Source: Symbiotaphrina buchneri
Taxonomy: Eukaryota > Ascomycota > Symbiotaphrinales > Symbiotaphrinaceae
Assembly (NCBI GenBank): GCA_001599915.1
Contig: BCIG01000003.1
Span: forward strand, 853,766 to 917,765
DNA length: 64,000 nucleotides
Reading direction: 5' to 3'
Below the pieces are notes generated by a model. It worked only from the letters and a program-made list of their open reading frames with translations. It did no database searches and was not told the origin of the DNA. Made by a program: the position numbers and the translations under genes. Positions 1 to 9,542 of this stretch are shown here, in pieces; the stretch's first letter is position 1, and each line of letters starts with the position of its first letter.

Positions 1-914
1 TATACATCATATCATATATTGTTAAATATAGAAGAGAACTAATGAACGAAAGAAAATCAGAGGAACAAAGCTTTGATATATAAATAGCCGCGGTGCAGTA
101 TATTCTTTCACTCTACCGATCAGCTCTTTGTTTCAGATGTCAGTAAACGCACTTATCCCTTGTGGATCACAGGCTGGCTGCGTATTCCAGTACCCGCCAT
201 GCATGTTTTGTAACAAAGGCAATCAACCACATCTTTGTCCATATCACGGTAGCGACGTATAGTGATGCTAGTACCCTTGATCCCATTGTTTGTGCATGAT
301 CTGTAACAAAGCCTTCGCCATTGTCTGACATATTTCGAGCCCTTTCAGTTCTAGCACAGGGCGACGGCAGCCCGGGCCCAGCCATGGTGAACTAGCTTTG
401 CGCGCCAGAGTCGGCGGTGCACCAATGGAGAGTTGTAACCACGTTTGCCCATAATTTCCGAGCAGGCTATATATCTGGTTCGCAACATGGCAACGCAAAG
501 CCGACGAGCTGAGAGTAGTCCAGTGGGCGGTCAGAGAGGATTAATGTGTCAGGAAAATTTTTTGCTAAAATCACATGCTAGCTGAAATTTCATTTCTGTT
601 TGCAGACGGTCTGACATTCACATTGTAGTAACTGACGTGTTATCGCGATGGAGGATTCTTTAGTGGACCATGCAGCATCACTACATCCAGATTGGGCTTA
701 AGGAACAGATATGTAGATATCGCTATTATGTTCGTAGATTGACTAAGATCCTAATCTAGTCTGCAAAGCTTCTGTTCCAGAAGGTGGTCGCAGTAGTATA
801 GTAACACAGATGAAGTGGAGATAAGACACTTCTGCACGCACATTTGAAAGATATTATCGGCATTGGAGTGGAGTTGCTGGATCAATTCAATGATAACGCG
901 CCAGGCGCAGAAGC
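1..914. other. No confident gene; possible decayed coding remnants
   Basis: No intact gene can be supported here. Short minus-strand open stretches (about 268-498 and 751-936) have protein-like composition rich in Leu, Cys and Trp. They could be scraps of the C-terminal half of a fungal transcription factor, but no zinc cluster or other diagnostic motif is visible. Confidence 0.3.
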
Positions 915-1559
915 TCAGCTCAGGAGCGGCGTCCACTCAGGGTCCCCCTTCGCCATAGCGCGCTGATACGCCGGGCGGTCACCGATCCGCTGCAAATACG
1001 CCTTGAGATTCGGATACTGCGCGAGGCTGCGCTGAGAGAAAGCACGCATGGTCGTAAGCGGGAAGAGCATGATGATATCCGCGGCCGAGAACTCCTCGCC
1101 AGCAAAAAACCGCGCCTTACTCAGGCGGTCCTCAACCATCTCATACGCCTTATCATGCCTCGCGCACAAAGACTTCACAAGCGGGCTCTCAGCCCCCGGC
1201 CCGCCCAGCCGCGCTGCCAGCATGTCCGTCATGACCGCCGGCATCAGCGACGCGTTCGCGAAGTGCCACCAGAAGAGGTACTCGGCGTAGTTGGGCGCGC
1301 CGGGGGCGACAGCGAGACGCCCGCCGCCGTGCGTGTAAATGATGTATTCCATGATGGCGCCTGATTCGGCAAGGCGCAGCGAGCCGTCGTCGATGACCGG
1401 TGCGGTGCCGAAGCGGTGCAGCGCTTTGTATTCAGCGGGCGCGAGGCGGGTGGTGGGATCACGCTCATAGCGGATCAGGTTGTACGGCAAGCTGAGCTCT
1501 TCGCAGAGCCAGATGATGCGCTCGGACTGCGAGACGCCTAGGTGGTGGATGGTCAACAT
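915..1559 (-). CDS. Glutathione S-transferase
   Basis: A single-exon 214-residue cytosolic glutathione S-transferase, which conjugates glutathione to electrophiles or reduces peroxides. The N-terminal thioredoxin-like half (residues 1-80) has the early Ser-rich SQSER segment where the catalytic residue normally lies, a TAPVIDDG cis-Pro loop and the ESGAIMEYI stretch that holds the gamma-glutamyl group of glutathione. The rest is the helical C-terminal domain, with the hydrophobic FSAADIIMLFPL helix typical of the family. Length is normal for a fungal GST. The start is the first ATG and gives a complete N-terminal strand. No partner gene next to it suggests a specific substrate, so the GST class is left open. 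Confidence 0.9.
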   Translation of the reverse strand: MLTIHHLGVSQSERIIWLCEELSLPYNLIRYERDPTTRLAPAEYKALHRFGTAPVIDDGSLRLAESGAIMEYIIYTHGGGRLAVAPGAPNYAEYLFWWHFANASLMPAVMTDMLAARLGGPGAESPLVKSLCARHDKAYEMVEDRLSKARFFAGEEFSAADIIMLFPLTTMRAFSQRSLAQYPNLKAYLQRIGDRPAYQRAMAKGDPEWTPLLS

Positions 1560-2041
1560 GATGAGCGTATGTTTTGAAGGACCGGTGTATGTCTTTGGTG
1601 CTCAATCAAGATGTCAATGGGATACGGAAGTGCGCCGGTATTTGTAGGAGAGGGTTCGATTTTGGGTATCTCCTTTTAGGTTGCAACTGATGACTTCTGG
1701 GAAACTTGCCGCGACTGACGCTTGGGATATGACTCATGTGGCTTGTTATTGGAGTTGCCTGGTCCTTATACCGTGACGTCCAGACGGTGATAAAACACCA
1801 CCGCCGTTAACACCGGAGGCAGCAATTACTAGAGTAAATGAGGAATGGTGAATGCTAACTAGCGTGACATAAGCAACGTCTCGCTTATTTCAGTACTGTA
1901 GCTGCCACTACCATACAAGATCCATTTCTTCTACTCACAACTCTTTCTTCTACTCACGACTCTTTCTTCTACTCACGACTCTTTCACCGACTTACCGCCT
2001 TCGTTATCAGCCCTGCCAGCGAAAGCAGGATCTACATCGAC
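1560..2041. promoter_or_regulatory. Intergenic region between divergent GST and kinase genes
   Basis: A 480-base divergent promoter region with no open frame of note. It contains a pyrimidine-rich tandem repeat just upstream of the kinase gene, listed separately. Such CT tracts are common just upstream of fungal start codons. Confidence 0.5.
1925..1984. repeat. Three tandem copies of a 20-bp CT-rich unit
   Basis: The unit tttcttctactcacgactct occurs three times head to tail, the first copy differing by one base (cacaact instead of cacgact). It ends about 57 bases before the start codon of the downstream kinase-like gene, so it lies in its leader or core promoter. Confidence 0.85.
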
Positions 2042-2896
2042 ATGCGCTTCCCAGAGTGTGATGCTGGTGTGTTGGTGCACCTGGATGCTGCTACGCTGGC
2101 AGAACTTGATGAGGATATGTTCATTGAGGTCGTTGCACGAGGCACAGTCATCTTTCAGAAAGGAAGAAGTAAGATCGTGAGACTTGGAGACAGATACGTT
2201 GTGAAGATGGATCGCTGCTTAGAATCTTACGAAGCGGCCACACTCTCTTACTTGCACCAACACCCTTCCTCAAATATCTTCGTCCCACAAGTCTACCGAA
2301 GCTTCCGAAAATCCGGTGTCAGCTATCTCTTGATGGATTTCATCGATGGAGAAAGCCTTGACCATGTAAGATGGGAAGACAGGCCGGAGGAAGACCGCAA
2401 AGATATTGTTAACCGTCTCGGCTTAGCCATCCAGGACCTTCAAATGATAAAAGGCGATCATCCCGGTCCCGTCGGCCATGGACGGCCTCTTGGAGCTCTT
2501 TTCAGTGTTTACGGCGCATACACGGTCTTTGAATCAATAGGAGATATGGAAGTCTGGCTTGACAAAAAACTGAAACTCTGTGGCTACGGATCAGTAAAAC
2601 ACCGATTACACAATGTGGTTTTGTGCCACATGGACATAACCTTGAGGAATCTCATCCGCGACAAATTGGGGAACATCTGGATCATTGACTGGGCGTGGGC
2701 TGGATTCTACCCTCCTGAATTTCAGGCTGCGGCTCTCCTGAACGAGATTTCCTATCGACAGGATCCGGCATTTGCTGAAGCGTTAATCGAGCACCTCGGA
2801 TACAGAGACATGGACCAAGATGTTTTGGAACTCTTGTTACGTGTATACGAGATCAATTGTGGGCCCTGGGGAGGCTCTCATCTACTTGAAGAATAA
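2042..2896 (+). CDS. APH-fold phosphotransferase (aminoglycoside/choline kinase-like)
   Basis: An uninterrupted 284-residue protein of the fungal phosphotransferase (APH) family, kinase-fold enzymes whose substrates are mostly unknown. It shows a Lys-containing N-lobe strand (YVVKMD), the LLMDFI hinge strand, the catalytic loop LCHMDITLRNL (His-x-Asp-x4-Asn, around residue 200) and the metal-binding IIDWAWAGFYPPEF segment. The order and spacing of these motifs fit an active kinase. Members in fungi are numerous and often subtelomeric, and few have known targets. The ATG chosen is the first in frame, after a CT-rich leader. The frame is intact, so it is probably functional. Confidence 0.85.
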   Translation: MRFPECDAGVLVHLDAATLAELDEDMFIEVVARGTVIFQKGRSKIVRLGDRYVVKMDRCLESYEAATLSYLHQHPSSNIFVPQVYRSFRKSGVSYLLMDFIDGESLDHVRWEDRPEEDRKDIVNRLGLAIQDLQMIKGDHPGPVGHGRPLGALFSVYGAYTVFESIGDMEVWLDKKLKLCGYGSVKHRLHNVVLCHMDITLRNLIRDKLGNIWIIDWAWAGFYPPEFQAAALLNEISYRQDPAFAEALIEHLGYRDMDQDVLELLLRVYEINCGPWGGSHLLEE

Positions 2897-3930
2897 GGTC
2901 TCCGCAACCCCCTCCAGCGTTCAGTATTCAATCCGCATCTGCACGAGCCCTGTCCCCGCCTGGAAGAGGCCGGCTTCATCAGCAAACTCAGCTCGGATGG
3001 GAGCGCCTTCCACGTCACACCGGAGGGCCTGCTACAGTTCTTGGAGGTCAACAAGACCGTCTCGTGGCTGTTCCTGTTCCGTTGTTGGGAGGCTTAGCGA
3101 CGATGTCGTCAACCACCTCGCCACACGCCCGGGCCTGACGATGCTGGCCATCATGCGGCCGATTTCGTCTCTGATGGTCGATAATGTTTTTCGGCTGACG
3201 TCCTCGCCGTTTGCAAGTCTGGCTTGCCTCAACTCTGATATCAGCGCCCAAGCTTTTGCGAAACTCGCGCCTTTCTTGCCTAATATGTCGAATCTGACGC
3301 TGTGGATGGACGATCCCAGCACCGATCTACTTGCCCACAATGCGTGCATGGGAAAACTATAGTATCTGGTGATCCGCTTCGACGCCGGCTCTGTGGTTAC
3401 AAAAGCACTTCCAAGCCTTCGCCCAAGGCTGTCCAAAGCTGGAAGTGCTGCGAGTAGGCCATCTATCCAACGTGCCGTCATCCAGTATTCTGGCGTTGGA
3501 CATCTCAGACGCCGACTTCGACATCTTTGCGCGTACACACCCGAAACTCAAGGACCTCTCCCTTGAGGTCGCCATGGACCTGACACATCGCTCGCTCATC
3601 TCCTTGTCTCAGCATTGTCCCCACCTCGTGAGCATTTCTCCTTTTACTGGCCTATTCGACCTGTGCAAGCTTCCTGAGCAAGATGAGCCGCTTTTTCCAA
3701 AATTGACTACTCTCGTCCTCGAGACTCATGTGCGGGATCACTCTGGAGGCGATATCGCACCCCAGGAGGTGGCGCGGCTGCTGAATCATCATGCGCCATT
3801 GCTTGAATTGTTTAATGGTGCGGAACCGGATGTGGAGGATGAATGGAGCAGTGCCGTGCAGGAATTGCTTACTGCAAGTCAAAGGTTGCTGGGCAGAGCA
3901 TTTCAAGGAGATGACCTGCTCCTGGTATGA
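2897..3930 (+). pseudogene. Broken leucine-rich-repeat (F-box-like) gene
   Basis: Three consecutive segments in different frames together read like one fungal LRR or F-box-type protein. About 2910-3095 reads VTPEGLLQFLEVNKTVSWL and then hits a stop. About 3096-3362 reads VNHLATRPGLTMLAIMRP and APFLPNMSNLTLWMDD, then stops. About 3410-3930 reads GCPKLEVLRVG, THPKLKDLSLEV and QHCPHLVSISPF before a normal end. The repeated pattern of Leu, Pro and Asn residues is that of irregular fungal LRRs. No GT-AG intron joins the pieces cleanly and no start codon or F-box is visible, so it is called a degraded gene. It begins directly after the kinase stop. Confidence 0.55.
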
Positions 3931-4400
3931 GCGAGTGGTATTTCGGCTTGAGAAGGCTGAATTTTCTGGGATTGAGCTAATAAGCTTTGGTTGAAGGTGC
4001 AAATGGATGTGAGAGGACGACCTGAACGATGTTATGAAACCATGAAAATGATATTTCCTAGCAAGCTTCCTGCAAGTACCTAGGACCACAGCATTTTGCG
4101 CCCCTAGAATAGTCCTCGCTGCCTCGTGTTCACACTATGGTAATAGAGAGTGATGCATACTGTGCTTCTGCTCCTGCGTCTTCGGCCATGGCGTCCGCCA
4201 ATCATTTGGCCTAGCGCTGTACCTTCCTATCTGGGGCCTTTACCAGAGATGCGCTTATCGGCCAGCACATGCTACGCTACGGCCACGGTCCTTCAACCGC
4301 ACCACCAGCCTCTCCTCTACCTCCGGCGGCATTCACATGCGCCTAGACCGAGGGACTGCACAGAGCAACGTTCTTGGTGGGGCAAGCTCACGCTGTCGAC
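3931..4400. other. Intergenic region upstream of truncated dehydrogenase
   Basis: No gene is supported. A short plus-strand frame around 4215-4340 has some coding character but no start codon or recognisable domain. Confidence 0.4.
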
Positions 4401-5319
4401 ATGTCAGCCGGTGCGCCCGTCCCCGTCGCACCGCCCAAGGACGGCGAGTATAAGATCCTCAGCGTCGCCGATCTCGAACAGGAAGGGTCCAAGAAGCTGC
4501 CTGCATACGCGCGAGGTACGTCCAGCTGGGAGCTGCAAGCGCGCATCGTCGCACGAGCTGAAGCCGCGGGCGTGCGGGCTGTGCTGTTAACAGCAGACAG
4601 CCCCGTGCTGGGGGTGCGGTACAACGAGTGGCGGCACGACTTCCGCACCCCTGCGCACCTCTCATTCCCGATCCTCGAGCTGTCGTCGACGCAGATCCGC
4701 CGCGCCAGCCACGACGGCATGTTCACGCGCTTCAACGAGGACGGACACAGCTGGGCGCGCGACGTCAGATGGTTGAAAGAGCGCACCAAGATGGAAATTT
4801 GGATTAAAGGTGTGCTGACGCCGGAGGACACGAAGCTTGCTGCAAGGTATGGATGCGAGGGAATCATTGTGAGTAATCATGGTGGTCGCCAGTTGGATGG
4901 CGTGCCGGCTACGATTGACGCCTTGCCGGCGTGTGTTGAGGCGGCTCGAGGTACGGGGCTGAGGGTCCATGTTGATGGTGGGTTTAGAAGGGGGATTGAT
5001 ATTTTTAAGGCCCTGGCGTTGGGCGCGGAGTGTTGCTGGGTGGGGAGGCCGGCGATTTGGGGGCTGGCGGTAAGTTGGTTCCATGTGTTGTTTATGTGCT
5101 TTTCTTTTCATCGGGTCTTGCGCGTGTTGTGGAACAGGGTAGGCTGATGCCGTGTGGTGTGGACAGTATGACGGGCAGAAAGGCGTCGAGCTGATGCTGC
5201 GGATCTTGTATGATGAGTTTAAGCGCTGCATGCAGCTCACGGGGTGTAACTCGGTCGAGGAAATCACGAAGGACAAGCTGGGCAGGATCAATGCGGATGG
5301 CATGTTGGCGAAGTTATAG
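4401..5319 (+). pseudogene. FMN-dependent alpha-hydroxyacid dehydrogenase, internally deleted
   Basis: A member of the lactate/glycolate oxidase family (FMN-dependent TIM barrel). Exon 1 runs 4401-5069 and exon 2 5167-5319, with a clean gtaagt...cag intron. The C-terminal half is well kept: WIKGVL, the catalytic SNHGGRQLDG, HVDGGFRRGIDIFKALALGA, GRPAIWGLA, and an ending like that of full-length relatives (MLAKL). At the N-terminus the family opening (ILSVADLEQEGSKKLPAYARG) runs straight into AEAAGVRAVLLT. This skips roughly 120 residues that normally include the first barrel strands and FMN-contacting residues. The reading frame is kept, giving about 273 residues instead of about 400. It probably cannot bind FMN properly, so it is treated as a non-functional allele, although the transcript could still be made. 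Confidence 0.75.
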
Positions 5320-5479
5320 GTATGTATTCTTCTGTCTGCTATCGCAAGTGGTGATCCTGAGGATATGTTGCTAACGCCACACAGATCTTGTCGTTGGTTA
5401 TCACTTCACGTCAGACATGTCCCCTACAGCCTCATAGACTCAATATACACCTCCTCCGTCCCACCTCACCATTTCCCTC

Positions 5480-6530
5480 TCAAGCACCCACATACTCCCG
5501 GCCCTCATACTGCTCCTTCAGCCCCATCATCTGATGCCTGCCCACATCCCCACTCGTCGCCCTGTCCTCAGTCAAAACCGCGTGTCTAAACGGCTCATAC
5601 GCGGTCCCATGGAGCGTCTCCGAGACACTCCTCCCCTGACCCGCCAGTAGCGGCCTCACATCACGGAACTTAAGCTCCTCATCCCCCGCGCCTCTAGCCT
5701 TAACATACCCCCTTCTACTCTCGCGCCGCCAAACCACTGCCCAGCTGCCCGTCGCCAGCACCGCGAGCGCAGCGCCGATCCAGATCAGCGCCAACATCCC
5801 GCTTCCCAGCTCGAATGTGATGCGCGGATCCACGCCCTTCCGCAACACGGTTATCAAAGCAGCGTATGACCCCGTCGCGTACCCCGCGCCCAGTAACATG
5901 GCTACCGCCGTCGCGCCACTCAGCGCCAGCGCCGGCAGAACCGCCCTTTTCCACCGTATCGCCAGCACGCCCAGCACCGCGCCTAGCACAGCACACGCCA
6001 GCGCCGCGAGAAAGGCGGCGACCATGACTCTACTTCTGGGCGCATGCCTCTTCGCCGCAGCGACGACATCTGCCGATACCAGCGCGGTACCGTTCCCCGC
6101 CGCTGCGTCGGCTAGATCCCAGGTCTCCAGCGGGTCGAAAGAGAAATCGGCGCGCGGGGCCGCGCAGGCGAGGTATTCCTGTGTTTTTTGGGGGTTGGAG
6201 AGCGCGAAGCAGTATGTCCAGAGCGAGACGAGCGCGGCGTCGGCGAGACCGAGGCTGGCGCTGGAGGGGTGCCCGGGGAGAGTGCCGAGGGCGAGGGAGA
6301 CGGAGGAGGGGGAGAGGAGGGTTGTGTTGGCCTAGATCGAGGTGGTTAGCGCAATGGATGGGAGGGGGTGGAAGGGGGAGAAGGGAAGGGGGGAGGACTT
6401 TGAGGAAGTATAGCGATTTAGTGAGCGAGGAAGAGGTGGAGTTCAGCCCGGGCGCGATGGTTAGGATGGCGCATGCGAGGGTGAGGAGCGTGAGGAGGGT
6501 TGGGAGGAGGATGTGCTGGAGGGGCGCCAT
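5480..6530 (-). CDS. SUR7/PalI-like four-helix membrane protein
   Basis: A 327-residue plasma-membrane protein of the SUR7/PalI type (eisosome or pH-sensing family). Exon 1 is 6399-6530 and exon 2 5480-6331. The 67-base intron has a GCTAAC branch point and a CTAG acceptor, though its donor (GTCCTC) is weak. A first membrane segment opens the protein (LLTLLTLACAILTIAPGL), followed by a 100-residue extracellular loop with N-glycosylation sites and a conserved-looking LWTYCFA segment. Three more hydrophobic segments follow (MVAAFLAALACAVLGAVLGV, LPALALSGATAVAMLLGAG and ALIWIGAALAVLATGSWAVV), then a charged cytosolic tail. The ATG at 6530 gives the membrane segment at the right place. The family fold is clear but the specific role is not. 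Confidence 0.75.
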
Positions 6531-7686
6531 TGTTTGTTGGAGATGGAGTGATTGGTTTGTTTGGTGGTTTGGTGGTTGTGCGGAGGGGTAGAAGGGCCGT
6601 ATGGATTTATGCTGTGTGTCCACGGCCGGCAATGATCGTGATGAAGGTAAAGAAGGAGAAAAGAGGTGCCAATCTCATACAATTAATATATGTTGAGGCG
6701 GCCATGCACAGCGCGGCTGAGAGATAAAGTAGTGGGAGTAAGCATAGTGCTGGGAATAAGCACTATATTTCCCAGCTTAAATTGGCAGTCAGAGGCATGA
6801 ACTTTGTGTGTTCAGCCCCGGCGTAGCTGTACCTTATGCTTATGGCGCCGTGCAGGACTGCTATTCTTAGGTAGGCCTGCCTGGTGGTTAGCTAGTCTGT
6901 TAACAGTTGAGAAGCGGAAGTCGGTTTAAATCCACGGTTTCAGCTCCCTGAGATGCTTCATAAGAGCTAAAGCATAGTTAGCTGTTCGATGAAAGTTTGC
7001 TGAGGCTGGGTATGGGAAGTGCACCAGGGGTTGTGCTCCTGTGGTTTAGATCTGACAGGTTGTGAAGTTACTGAAGTAGCGCTTACACTTTAAATGCTAG
7101 TATGGAAGGCCTGGAAAAGAAACAGCTGATAACACCGCTTGAATGATAACCCTTTTCGCTCAGTGAGGATAGGTGAATGGCATTTTGTTCCTAACAATGT
7201 GTCTGCTTACATGTGCTTAGAGCGGTCACTTTTCCTGGGCCCTAATCACCCCTTTTCAAGATGCTTTATCGCCAATTAGAAGCTGTTGCGGAAAGACATG
7301 CCACCATTCGCCATTATCGTTCTGCATTTCTTTCCCATACAAGCCTCTGTCACACACAGCTCGTATCAGCCAAGTAAGCTTAAAGTAAGCATGTGTTCTC
7401 CGAATCGCGTGTTTATCCGACGTGAACACTCCCGAACTCTCCCCATCCCTATTCTCCAGATCGGGTTACTCAACCCCCCGGATCCGGTATGGCAACACAA
7501 CGCAAGGGGTGCGGGCGCGTTTCCGCGTCCAAGCACCGGGCTGGACGACCACGCCAGGAGGAAAGGAGCCGGACATCGCGACTGCCGGAGAATTTCTTCA
7601 ACGCCTCCCTTGATCCACCATGGCCCTTCGGTGAGCTTTGTTTGTTTGATGCGAAATGAAGATCCACCGATAGGCTGCCCTCGCAG
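6531..7686. promoter_or_regulatory. Long intergenic region, divergent promoters
   Basis: A 1.15-kb region between divergently transcribed genes. I see no supported gene; short open frames overlap on both strands without domain features. A tRNA-like stretch near 6890-6950 was considered and rejected. Confidence 0.5.
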
Positions 7687-9068
7687 ATGATTCCGCTCCG
7701 AGGCCTGCGGCGCTGGCTGTTCGCCGCGCTCGGCTTCGCCAGCACGCTGCTGCTGCTCAGCATCTACACCTTCCAGTCCAGCGAGTCGCACATCTCCAGC
7801 ACGTTCTTCCACACTCCCTTCAGCTCCAGCTCCGCTCCCGACGCCAAAGCCGTCTTCATCACCCAGCTCAGCAGCAGCGACATCCTGGACCCGTACTCGC
7901 CCACACCCCTCTCGCGGCTCTGCGCCAGCACTTCCTGGACGCCCGGCCTGCTTCTAACCTGCGGGCACATCGCCGGCGGGGTCGGCAACGTGCGCAACCA
8001 CCTGCTCAACTGCGTGCGGTACGCGATCGAAGCCGGCGGCGCGCTGGCCCGGCCGCGCATCACGGTGCGCAACGCCGCCGACATCTACGATATCTACACC
8101 GAAGACCGCACCGATATAGACTACATGTTCTCGCGCGAGCACTTCGCCGCCATCCTGCGCGACGCATGCCCGCAGCTGCACCTCGTCGACCCAGCCGAAG
8201 AGCAAGACCTCCGCACGCGCTTTCCGAGCGTAAGAGATAGCCTGCAGCTGCTGCCGCAGAGCCTGGACGGCGAGAGCGTCCCGCGCACGGGACTGACGCA
8301 CCCGGAGCGCTGGCGCGCCGCGTTCGATGAATGGCTCGCGAACGCCACGGCCCCCGCGCCGCCTGCCCTCGATAACCCCGTCGCCGTCTCGCTGACGCGC
8401 TCATACCTCGACTACCCGGTGTACCACGACGGGGCGGAGCTGGTGCGGCATTTCGGGCGCATGCTGCGGTTCCGCGACGACGTGCAGCGCCTCGCGGGCG
8501 CCGTGCTGTGGGGTCTCACGCAGCAATTCGGCGTCAATATCTCGACGGGCGCGGAGATCTCCCCGGGAGCGTTCTTTGGCGCGCATCTCCGCACCGAGGC
8601 CGACGCCCAGCGTGCCTGGCCCGCCCCCGACTGGAAATACCAGCGGTACGAGGTGCAGCGCGACGCGTCGCGCAAGCCGTCGCGGCCAATCTCGCGCTGG
8701 TGTACGTCGCGAGCGGGAACGTGAGCGAGGTAGCCAAGTTCAGTGCGGATGCGCGCGGCGCCGCGAACCTGACCGTCGTGACTAAGCTCGATGTGCTGTC
8801 GCAGACCGGAGCGGTCGAGGAGAAACAGGAGCTGGAAAGCCTGGCGTGGGATCAGCAGGCGCTGGTGGATTTTCTGGTTATGTTGAGGGCGTCGAGTTTT
8901 GCGGGGATCTCGCATAGCAGCTTTGCGTGGAATATTGCACTGAAGAGGCATGCGCTGTCGAATGTTACGAGTTACTTGGATGGGCCGGAGATGTTGAGTG
9001 ATGAGTTCAGTCAGATCTATGGTCCCCCCGGAGCGTATCCCGAGTATGCGGCTTGTATGTGGCCATAG
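7687..9068 (+). pseudogene. O-fucosyltransferase-like type II membrane protein with one frameshift
   Basis: A fungal protein resembling the GDP-fucose protein O-fucosyltransferase superfamily. It has a short cytosolic tail, a signal anchor (LFAALGFASTLLLLSIY, residues 12-28), a Ser-rich stem, then a luminal domain with LLTCGHIAGGVGNVRNHLL (Gly-rich donor-site loop), PRITVRNAADIYD and FFGAHLRTEADA (the His-Leu-Arg motif expected in this fold). The frame is open from the ATG to about 8665. It then must shift by one base at about 8665-8690 to continue as NLALVYVASGNVSEVAKF and end at 9068. No GT-AG intron of usual length spans the change. This is either a one-base deletion that kills the gene or a sequencing error in a GC-rich run (gcgtcgcgcaag). 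The rest is well conserved, suggesting a recent event. Confidence 0.6.
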
Positions 9069-9542
9069 CAAGGGGGTTTTAGCAGGATATGTGTTTACTT
9101 TGATGGGGTTTGTTGTATCTTTAATGTGGGACCGATTCAAGGATTTTTGAGCTTGGTGTCATTTGGTACCTCATGGGTGACCGGGAGGCGGGGTTTGGGT
9201 ATGGCATCTCGCCGGTTGGATTAGGAGAGGGCGGCTGTGGGCTCTTTATAGGCGGTGTGTTGGTCGATAGATGGAAGATATGATTGATGACGGGATATGC
9301 TAGGTAGCGCCTTGTTTATATTATTCATACTTAGAACGGCAACAGCATACCCAAGTACCACCTTATTTGCTACAAGAAGGGATAAGAATGGTCACTCCAG
9401 GGAGGAAAATATAACTTACCTAAGGCTTTCTCTGAAGATACAGGTAGGTTAGGTTCAACCGAAGAATCTATACGTATCGCTGTTAGGAGATGACCATGTA
9501 GACCACCACAGGTTGACTGCAGTCAACTAAACGGCATCAACA
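9069..9542. other. Intergenic, nothing recognised
   Basis: No gene-like signal. It separates the 3' end of the fucosyltransferase-like gene from the 3' end of the decayed minus-strand locus. Confidence 0.5.

Noticed and set aside
6890-6950. tRNA-like stretch with ggttagctagtc, a palindromic ctgttaacag and ggtttaaatcc
   Set aside because: The putative T-arm stem does not pair beyond two bases and no acceptor stem closes, so it is not a tRNA.
7286-7690. 134-codon plus-strand open frame upstream of the fucosyltransferase-like gene
   Set aside because: No start context or domain; it overlaps minus-strand open frames equally well and probably is leader sequence.
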